A stretch of DNA of 64,000 nt from the NCBI RefSeq assembly GCF_932276165.1, contig NC_063983.1, forward strand, positions 3,231,501 to 3,295,500, written 5' to 3'. A program made the position numbers and the translations under genes. Every line of letters starts with the position of its first letter. Position 1 is the first letter of the stretch. Under the pieces are notes generated by a model. The model was given only the letters and a program-made list of their open reading frames with translations. It was not told the DNA's origin and made no database searches. Below are positions 57,166 to 64,000 of the stretch, one piece after another. The DNA is from Plutella xylostella (taxonomy: Eukaryota > Arthropoda > Insecta > Lepidoptera > Plutellidae).

Positions 57166-60100
57166 TACAATTTTTACTTATATCTAGTACCTACAATTTT
57201 ACTTAAGTACCTATATCCATTTCATTTTTTCAATAGCCTTAGCTGAGGTGGACAAGACCACGCGTTTTTGTCGTTTAAATAATCATTTATACTATAATAA
57301 GCTTTACTACTAACTGCTACCATGCAGCAGGCTAGCATCCAGGTCTTAAGTTCAGCGACGCATGCCATGTATGTGTATTATCGGATTCAATGGCAGCGCT
57401 ATAGGTAGAACGGTCTTAGAGTCTCAGCTAACCTGGTCTTCGCTAGTCTTCAAAGCGCTACCGCTTTTAGATTACAAATAGATGGTGATGCTGACTAGAA
57501 GCTCCTCACGTATTGCGGTTCAGAGGGGCTGCTTTTGCTAAGTCGGAGACCTATCATGTAATGTGTACGTTTAATGTCGTAGGTAGCGCAATAGTAGAGT
57601 TCCGAAATATCGTTTTCGTGAAGCTAGAGTGACCCTCCAGGCGTCTGCCCCGAGTGATGGCTGCATCATGCAGTCCGGCTGCTCTCAGGTCTTACATAAT
57701 TCAGGCTAAAGCTAAAGGAATTACTTTGCTGGATGCACCTGTTTAATCTTGGAATTGATGAAATGTAGCTTTACTTTGTGTGCTATTCCATCCCTGTTAA
57801 TTACTTTGAAAAATATAGTTAGATCTACTGATAGAAGTAAACGCAGTAAGATATACTGTACATAAGTTTGCTTAACCGCCGCCAATGCTGTAAAATAATT
57901 GCGTTTCTCCACAGACTTTTCTGTATCGGCGTTGATCATAATTATAAAATCGAGTCGAGTTAATTAAGAGTTCAGATTCCAGTGTAACCGAGTAACTCGT
58001 AATCTAAACCTCAAAGTGAATCTCCCCCAGACGGAATGTTGCGAAAACAAACAAACAGACTAAATGCTCGAATCACTTGAAAGCGGATTGAAAATAGATC
58101 CATCCTTTCATGTCCGTCAGTGCGTCTCCGACGACGAATGTATCTTTTTATTGCGTCAACCGATTGAGACTTCAGCATGTAGCTACAATTTATTTTACAC
58201 AGTTTTCATTCTGAAGCTACAAAGTTACAAAGCTAGGGGGTGTGACCAATGGAGCTTCGAGCAATTGCATGAACAGTGTAGTATCGAACACCTTGCAAAG
58301 ATAACCCGCCATGTCATGTTTTGCTCCTCATGCTGGAAATGTTTATCTTAATGTATAAAGTTTTGATGAATGTATTTATTCCTAGCACTTACAACTCTCG
58401 GAGCTACGGAAGCAGTTTCTCTGGAGAATCAAAACAAAACAGAGATTTATAATTTGTCGAAGAGTTGATGTTCTGTAGTCTTTTGAAATGAAGTGGCAGT
58501 GGATCGGAGGACCCAATATTATCCAGAGAGCCCTAAGGTCTAAGGTTAAGACGATTGTTGCATGCATAATTTTAGACGGATGCATAATTTTTGGTCTGTT
58601 CTGATCTACCAAAAATTATTTTCAACAGTGGGCCGTGTGAATGGCAAACTCTTCCCTATTAGGTACGTTACGTAGGTACGCGTCAATACTTGAATTTTGT
58701 AACCTCCAGTAACTTGTTTACAATAACATAACACAGCATCTGTGCACGTTATCGCAGCAACCGAACTAACTATTCAAACATCGGCCAGATGATATTAAAA
58801 CTGGCAAGTTTCTGGGAAGCGTCGTTGTTATCACATAATGGTGTGTTCTCAGGCGCGGGTGTCGACAGCTCATTAATCAAGGCCCGACAGCGTCGTCAAG
58901 ACAAACACTGTTTTGGCAGTATTTATCTATTCCCCTTCAGAACTAAAGAAAAACCAATGTAGATTTATGTTCACTTTGAAACAGCATTCATGGATAAATA
59001 TTTCTTTTTGTTGGATAACGCTAATGTTTGTAAACAGTACGGCAATTCAAAAGAGATAACGCTGCCGAAATGGGCGGTTCAAAGTGTGCTATTTCGATAG
59101 TAGCGCGGGCGCGACTATGTAAATCAGCCGAGCAACGTGGAGGCAAGTTCACAAAGAAACTTCAAAGCGTCGCTGAAGGCGGTGATTTGATTCTGTCCTT
59201 TGATTAGCGCTCGCGGTTGTTCGCTCGCTCTCGCTATTTCAGAATTGCCTAGCTGCTCGCTTCTGAAACTGTTCATGAATGTGCTAAAAGAACATAAAAT
59301 AATGTGTAAAATGTTACTCGAGAAGCAACTCGGTTAAGGAACGCTTTATAGCCTCGAAGTTTTTGGAATTTGTGTCTGAAAGTAGGTAGATCGATAAATT
59401 AATAGATATTGAATTTCTGGGATAAAAGCTAATCTAAGCAATTTTTTGGCAGCTGTAAAAGGAAGTGCTAAAATGTATACTCAATAAGTAAATATTGTTA
59501 TATAATGTTAGATAAATTTTATAATGTAAAGTCTTCTTCAGTTCTTCATTGCTGTTAGTTGTTCGTTAAAATAGGCTCGCAGACCGCAGTCCGCTAATCA
59601 GAACTGTCCCCTATATTAAGGTACTAAATCCTACAATTGCTTGAACCGTGTTGCCAAACTATTCGGAGACACAGCACTTTACATTGTTTTATTTCCAACT
59701 GCTCGTTGTGTTTTAATTAGTACCAGGAGACAAGTGTTAAAGCTGTCTTTAATATATTTAATGGTTTCTGAAAGCTTTTATTGCTTTCAGGAAAGAGCGA
59801 CGTCATTTAAAACTCCTTTTTGTCGTTGTCGAAACTGTGTGAATTATTCCTAGTTTCCAAAATCCTATTTAACATTAAGCATCAGTTAACAAAAAACTTC
59901 TTAAGTACTCATCAAAAATATTATATTATTTCATAGAATACATGCAGTAGGTAATGGGTATAATATCCACGCGTGTACTTTGCTAACCTCTTAAAAAATG
60001 ATCCATTTCATTCTTCTAACAGCTTCTAACAGTTTAGCTTGTGTAAAATTACAAATTGTTTTTTTTTTTTTATTATAAGTACCGTTATTTATAATTGACT

Positions 60101-63051
60101 TCACCCAAGGTTCTATCTGAAAACCAGCGCTATGGCCTACCATAGTATCAAGCTGAGCTGCAAACAGCCACTCTCGCTATTTTTTTAAATTACTTGTTGA
60201 ACTTTTAATTTATTTTCTTTACTTATGTGTGTGTTGTTTCTAAGTGTTTTTGAAATAAAAGATTTTTCTTACTTTCTTAGTCTAGCACATATCGCTATCT
60301 TAGCGGACATCATACACCGCCACCGCCGCCCGCTACCACGTAGCAATATGCAAAATTTATTCCACATAATCTACCGAATTGTGAAGAGATTAGGCATTCC
60401 ACGTCCCAACTCCGAACAGCTCTAGACCCAGCCACGGGCAGACGGCGGCGGCGTCGTGTCAACTGCAGCCTGCAATCATGTTCGTGCATAATGTGTGAAA
60501 TTCACCGAAACACTGTTAAATTTCATTAGAGCTTCTACTTACTAGTTATTCACGAACTTTGTGAAGTTTGCTTGGATGATTCTCGGATATACTTAATGGA
60601 TAATAAGTAATATAAACTTAATAATAATTACAAATGATATTACTGTAAAATATTATTATGATAGGTTATCACAGCTTATAGTCGTAATAACGAATGCTTA
60701 GTACATTAAAACCAATTTTAATCGATCTTTCATTGTAGGTATATTGTAACAGTGTTTTTTAGTTGTATACAAATACATTAGTAGTACGGATATACACGTA
60801 TGTACTTGTAGCATGTCTGCTCTGTTAGTTTTCATTCGATTCCCACAAATCCTTGATTAGCCTCGAACGCAAATAATGTGGCATGCGTATAAATGCATCA
60901 ATTTGAATGCAACAGCATAATCCAATACATGATAAACTGACCGATGTGGTTACAATAGAGCCGGCGGATTTGTTATGCCGAGCCACCATTCTACTAAATC
61001 ATTCACGTTTCAGTGGTGTGCACTCACGTATTAGTGTTACCAGTTACGTTTGTTGCGATTCATGAAGGCAGTAAAATCTAAGCTGAGCTGTAAGATAAAT
61101 TTAATCAGAAGGAAAAAGGCCTGGTATATTAGCATTTGGCAGGGCTTTCGTTTGCGACCTAGTTAATCATCTAAATTACAATAAATTTAAAGATGATTTT
61201 TAATAAATCATTTACCAGAATTGATCCCATTGGAGTACATAGATACCTATATCTATGTAACAGCTCGCCAGTGCAAGTGTGCTCCGAATCCTAATAGATT
61301 CATTTTCCTGCAATGGACTATCTGTTACTGTCGGTACTTTATGAGCACTACTAATGCCCTGACTCATAGGGTTGTTGCGGACACAGGAATAACATCTAGG
61401 TATAGATATTTCAGTTACGCATGTTAATAACTATAAACCGACACTCGGTATTATTGTGTAATTCTTTTGAAAAATTTACTCCTCTAGGTTTCACCTTCGA
61501 ATGGTGAACGGTCACGCTATTTTTCGTGTAAATGTGCTGAAGTCTCTGAACATAAACTTGTTTTTTTTAGATCGTAGGTACGTATTTAAGATAGGAATTA
61601 ATACTTAATAAGTAAGTACTAATTAACATTATATGTTACAAGATAAAATGTGAAAGTCGCACTTGTATATTCATTTATCAAGAATCACTAGACCACCAAC
61701 GCCGAAACAATTCGATTTTATTACAACATCCAGGAAGCCTAAAAGGTTTCCCGTACGGGCAACAACTCAATAGTTCCATGCAGGACACGTAAGGGGCAGG
61801 ACACGTGACGAACAGGACGTGTAGACAGTCACAATAGTGATGTCAACTGTAGCATGGGGACTATAAAGTCTCTGATTGTCTCATGCTAATGCTATGGGTG
61901 CGTTGAAGTCCTCCTCAATCTTATAAAGGACTGGTTTTGGTACATCCTCTGGAGTTGAACCTTTTAAACTGTAATCCAAAAATATCACTTCATTGACTAC
62001 ACACACATATTTTTACAGGAAGCTGGTAGTGGCTGAGATGAGAAAGGCCTTTACAGCGAGCAATTTGTATTTGATGATTTGTCAATTTTAGGTAAATTAC
62101 AAAATATTCACTATTATAAGTACTTACCTTCCTACAGTACCAAAATAGCGAGGCACTGAAGGTAGATCATATTAGATTTTACCAATCTAGATTAAAAGAT
62201 TCATAACCAAAATGTGACCACAATTCAAAGGGACAATCGGGACAGGGCTACGCATCTTTTAAATTCAACTGAACACTTTTTATTCTGTCGCCATTGACAA
62301 ATGGCTTCACAGGATTGAATAATAAGTGATATTTTTGGTATGCCTGCGCCCTGATGCATATTTATGCCACACATTTCAGCTGAACTCCCCAGGGTAAAGG
62401 TGCATCATTGTTGATTCCCACTTCGTCCGATTAATACCGTGTCTCTGCAATTGCTGTTGTCTATCAAAATTATTAAGTTCTTTACCATAACTATAGACTT
62501 TCGAGTTAAGTACATAAAATTATAACTATTCATATTTCTGTTTGTTTATGTAGGTATTACGTATGCATCGATTTTTTTTGACTTTCGAAATGATTGATAA
62601 AGATTGATGAAGTAATAAATTTGCTACCGGTTATAAGATAATACCTAAGGAAGTACCTACTAGATACATATATTATACTTTTACATAGTTTGTCTCCATC
62701 CGTTTCATCTTCCTAACATTCCCCTCTCTCACAAAAACAAGTCGCTGCAGACAAGGCACAATCAAAACAATTGACTGTCGGAGAGCATTATGTATTCACA
62801 TATTCAGACCAGTGTGAAGTTGGCAGCCTAAAGTTAGCAGCCTAAGTGTAGGCGACCAAATTAAGAAGGTTACGATTTGTACCACACATATTATTCAAAA
62901 TTAAGGCTAATTTCATATTACTAATAAATACAAATGTATTAAATAATTAAAATTTAAAACATCGAATGACAAAACCGCAAAATAAAAAGCAAAATATTTT
63001 TTTAAAAATCTATTATCCATAAGTGGATGACGTTTCAACCACGAAGGAGTC
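57166..63051. other. Large intron or spacer without recognised genes
   Basis: Nearly 6 kb of AT-rich DNA. A patch at 59090-59270 is GC-richer and has TCGCTCGCTCTCGC, resembling GAGA-factor motifs. 57240-57720 has unusually even base composition but no open frame. No exon of the RECK-like gene was recognised. Confidence 0.4.
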
Positions 63052-64000
63052 GGAAAGCCACGACCAGACCTAGTTTAAATCGAAGGCTGGTTAAGTAACA
63101 CCACCTGAAAGAAGTTTCATCAACATTGAAAGAGGATTACAGGTGTCAGTAAGAAGAAGAATGCTGAAATCTGGGGAAAAAATACATATTTCAGAAAGTT
63201 TTTAAAAATTGCAGCCGAAAATGCTGATAAGAACAATACGTCTGCTGGTTTATATGATCGGCAATGATGATTACTGAAAACTATTTTCAGGATTTTCAGC
63301 TCACATGAGTACCTCTTCAGTTATAGGTAAATAGGTATTTAGCGGCCTAAGTCGAAATAATACACTCATACCCTCAGATACCCTAGAAGCAGGTGGAAAG
63401 CCACGACCAGACCTAGTTTAAATCGAAGGTTGGTTAAGTACCAACAGCTGAAAGAAGTTTCATCAACATTGAAAGAGGATTACAGGTGTCAGTAAGAGGA
63501 AGAATGCTGAATTCTGGGGAAAAAATACATATTTCACAAAGTTTTTTAAAATTTTCAGCTGAAAACGCGCACAAAACCACAACGTCTGCTGGTTAATATG
63601 ATCGGCACTGATAATTGCTAAAAACAATTTTCAGGATTTTCAGCTCACATGAGTACCTTTCCAGTTATAGGTAAATAGGTATTTAGCAGCCTAAGTCGAA
63701 ATATTACACTCATACCCTCAGATACCCAAGAAGCAGGTGGAAAGCCACGACCAGACCTAGTTTAAATCGAAGGTTGGTTACGTACCAACAGCTGAAAGAA
63801 GTTTCATTAACATTGAAAGAGGATTACAGGTGCCTGTAAGAAGAAGAATGCTGAATTCTGGGGAAAAATTAGACATTTCCCAAAGTTTATTGAGATTTTA
63901 GGTGGAAATCCTCATGAATCCCCTAGAAGCAGGTGGAAAGCCACGACTAGACCTAGTTTAAATCGAAGGTTGGTTAATAACCAACAGCTGAAAGAAGTTT
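63052..64000. repeat. 343-bp tandem satellite running off the right edge
   Basis: The unit starts GGAAAGCCACGACCAGACCT and recurs at 63052, 63395, 63739 and 63935, periods 343, 344 and 196 (a shortened unit). Each full unit also has GAAAGAAGTTTCATCAACAT, AAAGAGGATTACAGGTG, AGAATGCTGAA and TTTTCAGCTCACATGAGTAC. The units differ by scattered substitutions. The array continues past 64000. Confidence 0.95.

Noticed and set aside
57240..57720. Possible non-coding RNA or unknown element
   Set aside because: Composition is slightly unlike the surroundings, but I found no boundaries, repeats, open frame or structure that would support a call.
58064..58351. 95-codon open frame as a RECK-like exon or gene
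   Set aside because: The cysteine pattern does not fit a RECK knot, the start is not preceded by an acceptor that keeps phase, and base composition equals the background.
63052..64000. CRISPR-like array
   Set aside because: Units are 343-bp contiguous repeats without short repeats and unique spacers, in an animal genome.

Overview
The window is insect nuclear DNA, almost certainly from a moth or butterfly (Lepidoptera). The genes are split by many introns with ordinary GT-AG borders. The protein sequences are insect-like, and the eEF1B beta' chain closely resembles what I recall of the silkworm protein. The spacer DNA is full of element types I associate with Lepidoptera: tRNA-derived SINEs, RTE-type LINEs, TA-flanked CAGGG-ended elements, hAT-like elements and a TTAA-flanked element. 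No search was run, so all family names are from recognition alone.

The left half (1-31 kb) is a compact block of five conserved housekeeping genes. (1) 152-12444, plus strand: the LIN54/Mip120 DNA-binding subunit of the DREAM/MuvB complex, with its 5' part outside the window. Its last intron carries an interrupted hAT element. (2) 13471-17369, plus: a SET and MYND domain protein of the insect SmydA type. (3) 18420-20840, plus: erlin, an ER-membrane SPFH/prohibitin-family protein. (4) 21230-22257, minus: translation elongation factor eEF1B beta'. Its 3' end runs into that of erlin, and its 5' end is head-to-head with gene 5. (5) 22876-30238, plus: the 75-kDa iron-sulphur subunit of mitochondrial complex I (ND-75/NDUFS1), complete in 13 exons. 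Exon chains were built by hand. Reading frames close exactly for LIN54 (797 visible residues), SmydA-like (515 aa), erlin (319 aa), eEF1B beta' (223 aa) and ND-75 (734 aa).

The right half (31-64 kb) is gene-poor. It holds a three-level transposon nest (31.5-33.9 kb), a TA-flanked CAGGG-ended element with a small palindromic element inside it (38.3-39.8 kb), an open full-length RTE-like retrotransposon (about 46.3-49.7 kb, 988 codons), a probable Mu-like element (52.6-53.4 kb), a perfectly palindromic MITE with an 8-bp target duplication (55.3 kb) and a 343-bp tandem satellite running off the right edge. Two small exons, at 44410-44509 and 50313-50368, join in phase to give a signal peptide followed by a CC...C...C motif. 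I read these as the start of a RECK-like secreted or GPI-anchored protein whose remaining exons lie beyond the window.

The most unusual points are internal duplications in ND-75. Three intronic copies of a real splice donor lie in a 151-bp tandem array. Both halves of exon 11 also have separate intronic copies, one recent and one decayed. I saw no clearly new biological system. The best leads are these exon-edge duplications, the missing AUG of the otherwise intact retrotransposon, and a TCF-like site cluster in the RECK-like intron.
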